A stretch of 64,000 nucleotides of DNA from Paenibacillus selenitireducens (GTDB taxonomy: Bacteria; Bacillota; Bacilli; Paenibacillales; Paenibacillaceae): contig NZ_MSZX01000001.1 of NCBI RefSeq assembly GCF_002021565.1, forward strand, positions 310,027-374,026. The letters run 5' to 3'. Shown piece after piece: positions 26,022 through 34,251 of this stretch (positions within the stretch are counted from its first letter, which is position 1; each line of letters starts with the position of its first letter). The notes under the pieces are model-generated. The model worked only from the letters and a program-made list of their open reading frames with translations, did no database searches and was not told the origin of the DNA. Both the position numbers and the translations under genes were made by a program.

Positions 26022-26708
26022 TTACGCGTTGTTGTATTTTTTATATCCAGGGTGTCTGCCCGTTACTTTATAGTTCTCGCGCATGGAAATCAGGCGATCA
26101 ATATTTTCTCTAGGCAGCTCTTTGGCGCCGCCTAACAGATGCGCGTTGAGATTGATCTTAGCCGTGAGTTCTAGAGTTTCCATGCGATAGTAGGCCGTAA
26201 GAAGATCGGAGCCGATGGTAAGAGCACCGTGATTCGCGAGCAATAAGGCATCATGTTCTTTCAAATAAGGCGTGATGGCATCCGGAACTTCATAGGTCGA
26301 TGGTGTGCCATAAGAAGTTACGGGAACGGAACCGAGTGCAATGATAGACTCTACCATCGTGTATTCGTCCATATGCACATGGGCGACCGCAAATCCGGTG
26401 GCTACAGGGGGATGCGCATGTACAACGGCGTTGACATCTTCCCGTTCCTCATAACAACGCAGATGCATTTTGATTTCAGAGGATGGGCGGTAAGGGGGAA
26501 GACCTTCGATCACTTCACCCTTTGCATTTATTTTCACAATCTTCTCCGGCGTAATAAAGCTCTTGCTTATTCCCGTAGGGGTAGCGAAGAACGTATCGTC
26601 GTCTAGCTTCACGGAAACGTTCCCGTCATTGGCTGCGACCCAACCCAATTGCCACATTTTCTGACATACATCACAGATCTGTTCTTTTATCTGTTGTTCA
26701 TTCATCAT
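26022..26708 (-). CDS. fucA: L-fuculose-1-phosphate aldolase, class II, 228 aa
   Basis: This is a class II aldolase/AraD fold: N-terminal GWVAANDGNVSVKL, phosphate-loop region ATPTGISKSF, zinc ligands in VVHAHPP near residue 92 and a third His in LLANHGAL near 155, and catalytic Glu in the SSEIKMH region. It cleaves L-fuculose-1-phosphate to dihydroxyacetone phosphate and L-lactaldehyde. AAAAGGAGCC precedes the ATG. It is first gene of the catabolic operon and divergent from a DeoR regulator; related aldolases for rhamnulose-phosphate are larger. Confidence 0.9.
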   Translation of the reverse strand: MMNEQQIKEQICDVCQKMWQLGWVAANDGNVSVKLDDDTFFATPTGISKSFITPEKIVKINAKGEVIEGLPPYRPSSEIKMHLRCYEEREDVNAVVHAHPPVATGFAVAHVHMDEYTMVESIIALGSVPVTSYGTPSTYEVPDAITPYLKEHDALLLANHGALTIGSDLLTAYYRMETLELTAKINLNAHLLGGAKELPRENIDRLISMRENYKVTGRHPGYKKYNNA

Positions 26709-26880
26709 GTTTGGCTCCTTTTATTATTGATTAAATTTGATTGATTTATTGCTTTCCTTGAGTGAATCATAGCTCTGCATAACTATACTGTCTACAACTG
26801 GCGGGAATGTTGATATAATGAACAAGAAACAATAATGAATTAGTCAGTATTAATCATATTTGATCAACCGGAGGGATAGG
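26709..26880. promoter_or_regulatory. Divergent promoter region between fucA and deoR
   Basis: For the DeoR gene, TATAAT lies at 26814-26819, with a weak TCTACA 17 bases upstream. TTGATT/AATCAA-like elements cluster near both genes (TTGATTAAATTTGATTGATT at 26725-26744, ATTAATCATATTTGATCAA near 26849-26867) and are reasonable DeoR operator candidates. Confidence 0.4.
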
Positions 26881-27636
26881 ATGTTATCCTTTGAACGGCA
26901 ACAACAGATTCTGGATATTTTAAAAGAACATAAATGTGTCCATGTTGACTTCTTGTGCAAGAAACTGTTTGCTAGCGGAGCGACGATACGACGGGATCTA
27001 TCGGAAATGCATGAGAAGGGACTCATTACGCGGGTAAGAGGAGGAGCAGCGCTGATTGAAGGAACCAATCAAGATGCGCCATTGCTCGTGCGATCCAACG
27101 AGAACAGAGCGAAGAAGGAGTACATTGCACAGCTTGCGTTACGATATGTCCATGATTCGGCGACGATCTTCATGGATTCGAGTTCAACCGTTACGTTTCT
27201 TGCCGATAAACTGGAAGGTTTCCGGGACTTGAGTATCGTAACCAATGGCATTGCAACGATGAATTCATTAAATGAATATACAACGGCAAAAGTATTCTCA
27301 AGCGGCGGTCTGATCCGTAACAATTCATCATTCGTTGGACAAATTGCGATGGATAGCATTTACAATTTTCGAGCAGATATGTTCTTCTTTTCTTGCTGCG
27401 GACTTTCGATAGAGGGAGGTTGTACGGAAGCGGACGAGGACAACGCAGCGATCAAAAAACAAATGTGGAAAAATGCAAAAAAACGGATTCTTCTCTGCGA
27501 CAGTACAAAAGTGAACCACGATTTTTTCTGTAAAGTATGTGATATTCAAGATATGGATGTGATATTGATGGATCAGCCTCAAGATCAATCATCCATCGAA
27601 GATCTTATCGGAACGGGAATCATTGTGAATAAATGA
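26881..27636 (+). CDS. DeoR/GlpR family transcriptional regulator, 251 aa
   Basis: The start ATG 26881 has GGAGGGATAG before it. The DeoR helix-turn-helix is at residues 3-58 (FERQQQILDILKEHKCVHVDFLCKKLFASGATIRRDLSEMHEKGLITRVRGGA). The C-terminal sugar-phosphate-sensing domain contains IFMDSSSTVTFLADKL and VTNGIATMN. Members sense a phosphorylated intermediate such as fuculose-1-phosphate and repress catabolic operons. It is divergent from fucA and is the most likely local repressor. Confidence 0.9.
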   Translation: MLSFERQQQILDILKEHKCVHVDFLCKKLFASGATIRRDLSEMHEKGLITRVRGGAALIEGTNQDAPLLVRSNENRAKKEYIAQLALRYVHDSATIFMDSSSTVTFLADKLEGFRDLSIVTNGIATMNSLNEYTTAKVFSSGGLIRNNSSFVGQIAMDSIYNFRADMFFFSCCGLSIEGGCTEADEDNAAIKKQMWKNAKKRILLCDSTKVNHDFFCKVCDIQDMDVILMDQPQDQSSIEDLIGTGIIVNK

Positions 27637-27685
27637 GCAACTCTAATTGGGCGAACATGTCCATCATGCTCATTGAGGGAAAATA

Positions 27686-27717
27686 GCCTTGCACCCTAAA
27701 AATTTAGGAGACAAGGC
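27686..27717 (-). terminator. Hairpin after nhaC
   Basis: GCCTTG with CAAGGC encloses CCTAA with TTAGG. Reading the minus strand, TATTTTCCC follows, so it probably ends the nhaC transcript. Confidence 0.6.
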
Positions 27718-27742
27718 CATTGGATACAGCTATTTTCTGAAA

Positions 27743-29119
27743 TCACCGATCTATACCCAGCGAATTCCGCTGTAATTTTGGTATCAGGGCATAAGCAAAC
27801 GTGAATAGGGGGCATAACCACAGGAAGGTTGCATAAGGTACATATTCGATAACAGGTACCCCCAATGTAACTGCGAAAAATGCGCCGCTGACGCCCCATG
27901 GAATCAGGGGGTTGACGAGCGTGCCGCAGTCCTCTAGCGTACGGGACAGTGTCTTTGCCGGTATCCCTCGGCGTGTATACTCATCTTTGAACATTTGACC
28001 AGGCAAAAGGATCGAGAGATATTGCTCGCCGGTCATGCCATTCACAGCGATAGATGATGCTCCTGTCATGAGTACAATGCTGCTTTTACGTTTTAGGGGT
28101 TGAATGACTTTGCGGAAGAAGGCTTCGATGACCCCGCAATGCTGCAGCAATCCTCCTAATGATAAAGCGATGAGGATCAGAGATACGGACCACATCATGG
28201 ATTGCAAGCCTCCGCGGTTGACGATGGAAGCGACCGTTTCGTTCGCGATCGAGCTTTTGTAACCACTCTGCATGACACTGAACCAGACATCGACCGCCGT
28301 CTGCTGTTGAATCACAGCTGTGACTACAAGGCCCGTGACAATGCCAACGATGAGCGTTGGGAGAATCGGAAGCCGCTTAATAGAGCAAGCAATTACAGCG
28401 AGCGGCGATATCAATGTAAGCCAGTGAATATGGAATCCGTCATGCAATGCAAGCTTGATTTGCTCTATCGATGACAGATCGACGATATCGGGCTTTGGCG
28501 CAAGCAGGAAAAATACCGTTGTCACGGCAAGCGCGGGAACCGTTGTATATAACATGTTGCGAATATGCGTGAATATGGAAACGCCTGTCACCGCAGGAGC
28601 AAAATTCGTCGTATCGGATAATGGAGACATTTTATCGCCAAAACAAGCACCGGAGATGATTGCTCCAGCAGCCAAAGTTGGCGAAACCCCCGTCATGACA
28701 GCGACTCCCATAAAGGCGACGCCGACCGTGCTGACAGTCGTGAACGAACTTCCTGTGAACATGGAGACGATGATCGTGATATATAACGCGCTGACAGCAA
28801 AATAATGCGGTTTAATGTAATCCATTCCATAATACAAAATGGTTGGGACCGTGCCGCTCATCATCCATACGGCTATCAGAATACCGATGAGCGAAAGGAT
28901 AAGAATCGGCATAATGGCTGTTTGAATGCCTTGGATTATGGCGGATTCTAGCTTCGCCCAAGAAAATCCAAATAAGCGTAATAAGGTAGCTACGCCAATG
29001 GTTGTAACGAGAAGCGGAATATGCGGTTCTGCTTTTAAGAGAAAGATGGAAATAAATAGAGTTGCTAGGATAAAGGCGATCAGTATCATGCTTTTTGAGA
29101 AATTAAGCTGTCTGTTCAT
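27743..29119 (-). CDS. nhaC: Na+/H+ antiporter NhaC family, 458 aa
   Basis: About eleven or twelve membrane segments cover the whole protein. Family marks are GSSFTTVSTVGVAFMG, GAIISGACFGDKMSPLSDTTNFAPAVTGV and a late NPLIPWGVSGAFFA. NhaC exchanges cytoplasmic Na+ for H+ at alkaline pH; some relatives exchange malate/lactate, so the substrate is not certain. AAGGAGCACC lies before the ATG. It is a single gene between the fucose locus and a lipoprotein gene. Confidence 0.9.
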   Translation of the reverse strand: MNRQLNFSKSMILIAFILATLFISIFLLKAEPHIPLLVTTIGVATLLRLFGFSWAKLESAIIQGIQTAIMPILILSLIGILIAVWMMSGTVPTILYYGMDYIKPHYFAVSALYITIIVSMFTGSSFTTVSTVGVAFMGVAVMTGVSPTLAAGAIISGACFGDKMSPLSDTTNFAPAVTGVSIFTHIRNMLYTTVPALAVTTVFFLLAPKPDIVDLSSIEQIKLALHDGFHIHWLTLISPLAVIACSIKRLPILPTLIVGIVTGLVVTAVIQQQTAVDVWFSVMQSGYKSSIANETVASIVNRGGLQSMMWSVSLILIALSLGGLLQHCGVIEAFFRKVIQPLKRKSSIVLMTGASSIAVNGMTGEQYLSILLPGQMFKDEYTRRGIPAKTLSRTLEDCGTLVNPLIPWGVSGAFFAVTLGVPVIEYVPYATFLWLCPLFTFAYALIPKLQRNSLGIDR

Positions 29120-29303
29120 GGTGATGGTGCTCCTTAATTCAATTCTTTTTTACTTTGATGCGTTTATTCTTTTATGCATTGAAGTATAGAGGTAATATTA
29201 ACTTTAAGTATAAATAGAGTCAATGTTATGAACAGACAAAGCAGGATTTTCCAGCATTTAACGATGTAAGTGTGAAGAAGTCTTAGTCTGCGCATATCAA
29301 TGG

Positions 29304-29338
29304 AACTAGCAGGAGATTCACTCTCTGCTAGTTTTTTT
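29304..29338 (+). terminator. Strong terminator without an obvious upstream gene
   Basis: AACTAGCAGGAGA pairs with TCTCTGCTAGTT and is followed by seven T on the plus strand. Bases 29120-29303, divergent from nhaC, contain only a 13-codon frame (ATG 29228). A small RNA or the tail of a lost gene could end here. Confidence 0.65.
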
Positions 29339-29447
29339 ATCATTTGATTTTTTTGGATGGTTGAGTAACGGGAGGGGGAGGTTTGAAATGCAACTTTAAG
29401 TTTGTCCAAACCGTTTAAGGTGATAACAAATATTGTTGGGGGCATTT

Positions 29448-29897
29448 ATGCGAAATAAAATATTTGGTATATACTTGCTATTGTTTATGCTAATTTTCTC
29501 AGCATGTACTAATGTCGAAACTCATCAGGCGCAGAAGGGACTAACGGTTTCAACAAACCAATCTGATCAAATTGATACACATGCCCAAATTCTGGAGGTA
29601 TATACGGATTTAACGAAGGAATCGGGATGGTGGATTGTTCCAAAAGGCGTTAGTAAGATGACTATTCATGTGAGAGCTAAAAATACAGACACAGTCCTAT
29701 TTTGGTTAGTCCCGTCAGGAACAGAAACTTGGAGTGAAAGAAAACTCATTGGTTATGACAAAAATGGAAGTGACGACTGGTCTTTAAAATGGGAGTTCGG
29801 TAATCGGACACTACACGACCATATTTATGTTCAGGCGTTGGGAAGTGATGGTTTAACAATGGATAACAAGACTATCAATGTAACGTCAGTAGAATAA
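29448..29897 (+). CDS. Putative lipoprotein, 149 aa
   Basis: The start ATG 29448, with a GGGGG stretch upstream, gives a clean signal peptide with lipobox (LIFSAC). The mature part has a short Gln/Thr-rich linker and then a probable beta domain of about 110 residues (GWWIVPKGVSKMTIHVRAKNTDTVLFWLVPSGTE). No family is recognised. It would sit on the outer face of the membrane. No operon partner is visible. Confidence 0.7.
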   Translation: MRNKIFGIYLLLFMLIFSACTNVETHQAQKGLTVSTNQSDQIDTHAQILEVYTDLTKESGWWIVPKGVSKMTIHVRAKNTDTVLFWLVPSGTETWSERKLIGYDKNGSDDWSLKWEFGNRTLHDHIYVQALGSDGLTMDNKTINVTSVE

Positions 29898-29981
29898 TAA
29901 CGTTGGTATACTAACGTAGTACCAATAATTCTATTGTTGCAGTTGAATAACAGCGGGGGGGAGCTGCCTAATTACATAAGA

Positions 29982-30007
29982 ACAGCGGAGGCAGGCGCCT
30001 CCGCTGT
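29982..30007. terminator. Strong GC-rich hairpin after ade
   Basis: ACAGCGGAGGC pairs perfectly with GCCTCCGCTGT around a four-base loop, 22 bases beyond the ade stop on the minus strand. The T-run is weak (TTCTTATG). Confidence 0.65.
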
Positions 30008-30028
30008 GCGTTCAATCTTATTTATCGA

Positions 30029-31864
30029 TTAAGCTTCATCAACGAATAAAGAAACTTTCTCGAAACCTGCTTCAGATACGCGGATTAATCCTGTATCGGA
30101 AATATGCAAGGTAGGAATAACGACCAATGCGATGAGCGAAAGCGTCATGAACGCATAATTCATCGTACATCCAGCTTGGATGAGTGCATGGCTAATCGCT
30201 GTCGATTGCTCCACTACGGTCTCGTAAGGTTCGGTGGACATAAGTCCAGCAAGACGGAGTGGCAGCGTCACGAGCTCGCGATCCTGCGCAGCTACAGCAA
30301 TCCCGCCTTGCATGCCAATGACAGCATTCGCAGCCTGGGCCATCAACGTATCATCGTTACCGATAACGAGTACGTTATGGCTATCATGCGCAACTGTCAT
30401 CGCGATGGCTGCAGGTTGATTGAAGCCAACGTTGCCAACGATCCCGATCGCCGAGCCGCCGGTTCTTCCGTGGCGTTCGAAGATCGCCATTTTGCATAAA
30501 GTGCTCTCAGGCGTGATCTTAAGCTTGCCGTCCTGCACAGGGACATCGACGAATACTTCGTACGTCTCGACGTGATTCTCGCGAACTTCGGCAACACGCG
30601 TCTTGATCGTACCCGATGTCTTCGGCGTCTTAATAATAAAGTCTTCTGCAGTCAATTCTCTGGTTAACTTCACAGAGTTTACAGCGTAATCCGGATAATC
30701 AAACGGAGCGAGTTGGATCGTCATCTTGCCATGCTCAGCAACCACTTCGCCACGAGCAATGGTCATCACAACGTTCACGTCCGCAAGATTGCCATCCAAG
30801 AGAATGATATCTGCAATGGTACCTGGCGTTACGGACCCTACATCTCGGGCTACGCCAAAACGTTCTGCTGTATTTAAGGTCGCCATTTGGAAGGCAGTAA
30901 CCGGTTTAACCCCTTGTTGAATCGCGTGTCTTACAATAAAGTTCATATGACCTTCTTCGCTCAATGAATCACAGATGCGGTCATCAGAGACAAGCATCAT
31001 CCGGCGCGAATCAAGCCCCATTTCGGTATGCGCTTTAATCGTTGCTTCAACATCATGCCATGCGGAGCCGCGGCGCATTTTGGCATAGATCCCCAGTCTG
31101 ACACGTTCTGCAACGTCTTCTTTCTTGGTGCTCTCATGGCATCCGGATACGCCGGCAGCGGCATAAGCGGAAAGTCTGGCATCGTTCGAAGGCCAAGTAT
31201 AGTGACCATCGACGACTTTCCCTGCACGCAAGGTTGCCTGAATCTCGCCAATCATTTTCGGATCGCCATAGACGACGCCCGGGAAGTTCATGACTTCGCC
31301 GAGTGCGATCATATCAGGTCCCCAGCTGAGGGCTTCTGCCACTTCCTCAGGACCAAATTCCGCCCCGGAAGTTTCGAATTCTGGATTCGTAGCCGGAACG
31401 CAGGACGCGACTTGCATATATGCGGCCATCGGGGTTTGACGAGCTTCATCAAGCATAATGCGAAGCCCTGGCAGACCCAGTACATTCGAAATTTCATGAG
31501 GATCGAAGAAACCGCCTGTCGTCCCGAGAGGGAGCACGGCATTGGCGAATTGGGTGACGGATAGTAAGCTGCTCTCAATATGGCAATGCCCGTCCAACAA
31601 GCCAGGAGCAATGTATTTTCCTTCGGCATCAATAACTCGGGTTGTTTCATCAATCATGCCTTCGACATAGGGACCAACATAGGCGATACGCGTTCCAACG
31701 ACGGCAACGGAGATGTTAGACAGAATTTCGCCAGAGACGACATTCACTAACGTACCGTTTTGGATGAATAGCGTTGCTTTTTTTTCGCCTCTAGCGAAAG
31801 AGACCAGGTCAGGAATACAATCTGCCAGATGTGGTCTTGCAAATAGAGAAGATACTTGTGTCAT
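30029..31864 (-). CDS. ade: Adenine deaminase, 611 aa
   Basis: The start ATG 31864 has AGAGGTGG 9 bases upstream. It is an amidohydrolase-fold enzyme: metal-binding HCHIESS after GLLDGH near residue 90, GGFFDPHEISNVLG, DGHYTWP, VSDDRICDSL, and the C-terminal Ade domain (GRTGGSAIGIVGNVGF, HDSHNVLVIGND, GGIAVAA). It converts adenine to hypoxanthine and ammonia for purine salvage. It follows a terminator behind the two phosphoesterase genes, so it is transcribed at least partly on its own. No purine riboswitch is evident upstream. Confidence 0.93.
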   Translation of the reverse strand: MTQVSSLFARPHLADCIPDLVSFARGEKKATLFIQNGTLVNVVSGEILSNISVAVVGTRIAYVGPYVEGMIDETTRVIDAEGKYIAPGLLDGHCHIESSLLSVTQFANAVLPLGTTGGFFDPHEISNVLGLPGLRIMLDEARQTPMAAYMQVASCVPATNPEFETSGAEFGPEEVAEALSWGPDMIALGEVMNFPGVVYGDPKMIGEIQATLRAGKVVDGHYTWPSNDARLSAYAAAGVSGCHESTKKEDVAERVRLGIYAKMRRGSAWHDVEATIKAHTEMGLDSRRMMLVSDDRICDSLSEEGHMNFIVRHAIQQGVKPVTAFQMATLNTAERFGVARDVGSVTPGTIADIILLDGNLADVNVVMTIARGEVVAEHGKMTIQLAPFDYPDYAVNSVKLTRELTAEDFIIKTPKTSGTIKTRVAEVRENHVETYEVFVDVPVQDGKLKITPESTLCKMAIFERHGRTGGSAIGIVGNVGFNQPAAIAMTVAHDSHNVLVIGNDDTLMAQAANAVIGMQGGIAVAAQDRELVTLPLRLAGLMSTEPYETVVEQSTAISHALIQAGCTMNYAFMTLSLIALVVIPTLHISDTGLIRVSEAGFEKVSLFVDEA

Positions 31865-32003
31865 TCGATATTCCACCTCTTTTGTAATATGTATAGTTTC
31901 ATATTACACGTATGAGCGGCAAGAAACCAGTTCCAGCCGTGAAGTCGTGCTATTTCTGAAGCTGACGAAGGAGGGAATATTAGAATCGACACAATTTGAA
32001 AAA

Positions 32004-32031
32004 GGGAGAAGAACGAGACCGTTCTCCTCCC
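32004..32031 (-). terminator. Terminator after the metallophosphoesterase gene
   Basis: On the minus strand, GGGAGGAGAACG pairs with CGTTCTTCTCCC and is followed by TTTTT. It separates the phosphoesterase operon from ade. Confidence 0.85.
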
Positions 32032-32064
32032 TCTCCGCAAGGATAGATTCACCGATGTATTGAG

Positions 32065-33018
32065 CTATTCGACCGGTTGTCGGCCTTCAGGCTGGTGCGC
32101 AGGTTGGTCTTTCACAATGGAGCCGTCCTCAAGATGCAGCCAAGTATCGAATTCCCGCTGTCCTTCCTTGAGTTGGATCACTCTTGCGCCGGTCATAAAA
32201 GGACGTTTCAAGTAAGCATTGCGTGTCGTACGGCCATAACAGAGACGAATGCCGTGCATCGTTCCAAAGTAATCGTTGCCATGATCATGACCGACAAAAG
32301 TCCCCATGACATCGCCCATTTCAACCATTGCGGCCAGAAATCCCGTATTGATCCAAGGGGCGCAGCAGATGTCCTGCTTGTGTCCATAACATATTGTGAA
32401 ATCCCAAATATCGTTATACTCCGGAAGCGGGATATGGAAGAAGGCCAGGGACGGCAGGGGCTCGCCGCCGTTCTCGGAGGTTAAGCGATAGGATTGCTCC
32501 GTATACCATTGAATTTGACTTCTGCGTATCCAATCATAGAAGCCGACCCGGGAATATTCCAGCGGCGAGTAGCTGCCGGAATCCAGGAAATAGAGTGAAG
32601 CAGCGTTGGCGTGATCTTTTCCTTGAATCGTAAGTACAAAATTGCCTACGCCTTCCACGTTCGGAGGGTCTGGTTTGGCATAGCAGAAGCGATGCGTTAA
32701 TTGGAGCGCGTGCAGCTGTTCCCGTGACATATTCGGTGCTTCAGCATCATGATTCCCGAATACGGCTGCCCAGGGAATGCCCATCTGTTCAGGCGCCGAT
32801 ACGGCATGCCGGAATGATTCCGCGATGTCTTCGCAGCCGCCGCTTGCAATGACATCTCCCGTATAAACGACAAGATCAGGTTGTTCAGTTGCTAGGATGC
32901 GCTGCATCATAGCCATCATCCTCTGTTCATCTTCGCTCTCTGGATTGTTGCATTCCACATCCGTGAACTGCACGATTTTGAACGTGTCATCGTCTCGGAA
33001 ACGTAATTGTTTTCTCAT
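32065..33018 (-). CDS. Calcineurin-type metallophosphoesterase, 317 aa
   Basis: The metallophosphatase signatures are in order: FTDVE near residue 20 (an unusual variant of the D-x-H motif, with Glu where His is normal), YTGDVIASGG near 57, FGNHDAE near 90, a late FVGHDHGNDY near 235. This layout matches purple-acid/Dcr2-like phosphodiesterases (Icc-like). There is no signal peptide, so it should act in the cytoplasm. AGGTGAT lies before the ATG. It is 46 bases behind the alkaline-phosphatase-like gene on the same strand. Confidence 0.85.
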   Translation of the reverse strand: MRKQLRFRDDDTFKIVQFTDVECNNPESEDEQRMMAMMQRILATEQPDLVVYTGDVIASGGCEDIAESFRHAVSAPEQMGIPWAAVFGNHDAEAPNMSREQLHALQLTHRFCYAKPDPPNVEGVGNFVLTIQGKDHANAASLYFLDSGSYSPLEYSRVGFYDWIRRSQIQWYTEQSYRLTSENGGEPLPSLAFFHIPLPEYNDIWDFTICYGHKQDICCAPWINTGFLAAMVEMGDVMGTFVGHDHGNDYFGTMHGIRLCYGRTTRNAYLKRPFMTGARVIQLKEGQREFDTWLHLEDGSIVKDQPAHQPEGRQPVE

Positions 33019-33064
33019 CAGGAAATCACCTCATGTTCATGGGTTGCAGTGTTCATCGGTTTAA

Positions 33065-33910
33065 TTACCCTTTCTTTAGGGAGGTTGGAAGAAGCGGTTC
33101 CGGGATTTCCGCATCCCAAGACGGCGGTGCAACAAGGCCCAACGCATAGGCTGCGATCGCCGCCGTATCTTTTATCGATATCGCCGCGATTTCGGTTCCA
33201 GCGTCAATGCCGGGTCCCACACAACCCCAGAATACATTTTTGTCCATCGGGTGATCGCTGCCATGACTATGGCTGTCCGCCCCACCACCGCCATGATCCG
33301 TTAACAGAATGACAAGACTGTCCTCAAGGAGGCCTAGCCGCTCAATCGTCCCTAATATTTCGCCCAGCTGACGGTCACAGGCGGTGATGGCTTGCAGATA
33401 TTCTGGAGAATTCGGACCGTATCCGTACGAATGTCCAGCTCCATCGGGCTGATCCAACTGCATGAATAAGAGCTTCACATCGGGGTGGTTCTCAATATAT
33501 TGACAGATGGATGAGACAAGCAGCTGACCCGAGAGTGATTCTTTATGAATGTTCAAGCCTTTTTCCACGATGCCTTTATTAATAGGGGACCATTCGGTAA
33601 ATGAAGCCAACTTTGCTGCCGGCCATGCTTCTCTAGCCAAGCGGAAGATCGACGGGTATGGAGAGTCAGGTGCGAATGTTTCGGTATTCGCCATGTCATT
33701 CGTTAATTGATGTTTGTGAGGAAGGACGCCATGCAGCACGGAGCCCCAGCATTCAGCGCTTATGGTCGGCGATTCTGCTTGAGCATTCAAGGTGAAGGCA
33801 CCCTGTTGAAGAAAACTGTCGATCACCGGTGTGTCTGTGTGTTGAATGAAATTGCCTGCGCCATCGAGCCCAAGGATAAACACGCGTTGAACGGAATTGA
33901 ACTGAATCAT
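33065..33910 (-). CDS. Alkaline-phosphatase-superfamily phosphodiesterase/nucleotide pyrophosphatase-like, 281 aa
   Basis: This is a type I phosphodiesterase fold: LGLDGAGN (metal Asp) near residue 14, the SPTISAECW segment carrying the nucleophile Thr/Ser near 50, FMQLDQPDGAGHSYGY (metal Asp and His) near 150, and LLTDHGGGG near 205 with HSHG following. There is no signal peptide, which suggests a cytoplasmic location, unlike many nucleotide pyrophosphatases. AGGAGGG precedes the ATG. It is first gene of a two-gene operon, divergent from a sensor kinase and its importer, so it probably works on what that importer brings in. Confidence 0.85.
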   Translation of the reverse strand: MIQFNSVQRVFILGLDGAGNFIQHTDTPVIDSFLQQGAFTLNAQAESPTISAECWGSVLHGVLPHKHQLTNDMANTETFAPDSPYPSIFRLAREAWPAAKLASFTEWSPINKGIVEKGLNIHKESLSGQLLVSSICQYIENHPDVKLLFMQLDQPDGAGHSYGYGPNSPEYLQAITACDRQLGEILGTIERLGLLEDSLVILLTDHGGGGADSHSHGSDHPMDKNVFWGCVGPGIDAGTEIAAISIKDTAAIAAYALGLVAPPSWDAEIPEPLLPTSLKKG

Positions 33911-34251
33911 ATGAACCCTCCTATGTAGGATGAATGATGAGTTTCCTATAATGATGATATTTCGCTAATAGCATAATGAGTACGATATGGACTGTCAATA
34001 TGTGGGGCGGCAGATGGCAGAATGAGTCACCATCGTGTTAGTACGAAGTCATTTTTGTAGTAGTGAGGGAATCGGTCCTCTTCATATTCATATCGTTTCC
34101 GCTATGAACATAAGTCCGTGTCATGCTGCCGTAAGCAACCGTCATGGGCTTTTTTCAATATCGTGGGTAGACTTGGACGAATGAAACAGCAGCATACGAA
34201 TATGGTAGGTAATAGGCAATGCGTATATGGTACAGAGAGGGCGTCACTTTT
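33911..34251 (+). promoter_or_regulatory. Divergent promoter region with terminator-like hairpin before the kinase gene
   Basis: TATAAT at about 33947-33952 could serve the plus strand. A hairpin at 34112-34151 (AAGTCC and CATG with CATG and GGCTT, loop about 17) is followed by six T, about 95 bases before the kinase start. It could be an attenuator or the end of a short RNA. No coding frame with a binding site is visible in the gap. Confidence 0.35.

Noticed and set aside
29164-29445. Open frame of 93 codons on the minus strand between nhaC and the lipoprotein gene
   Set aside because: No binding site, and it runs through a strong plus-strand terminator. Composition is that of AT-rich non-coding DNA.
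31865-32064. Purine riboswitch ahead of adenine deaminase
   Set aside because: The conserved purine-aptamer core was looked for and is not present; only the upstream operon's terminator is seen.
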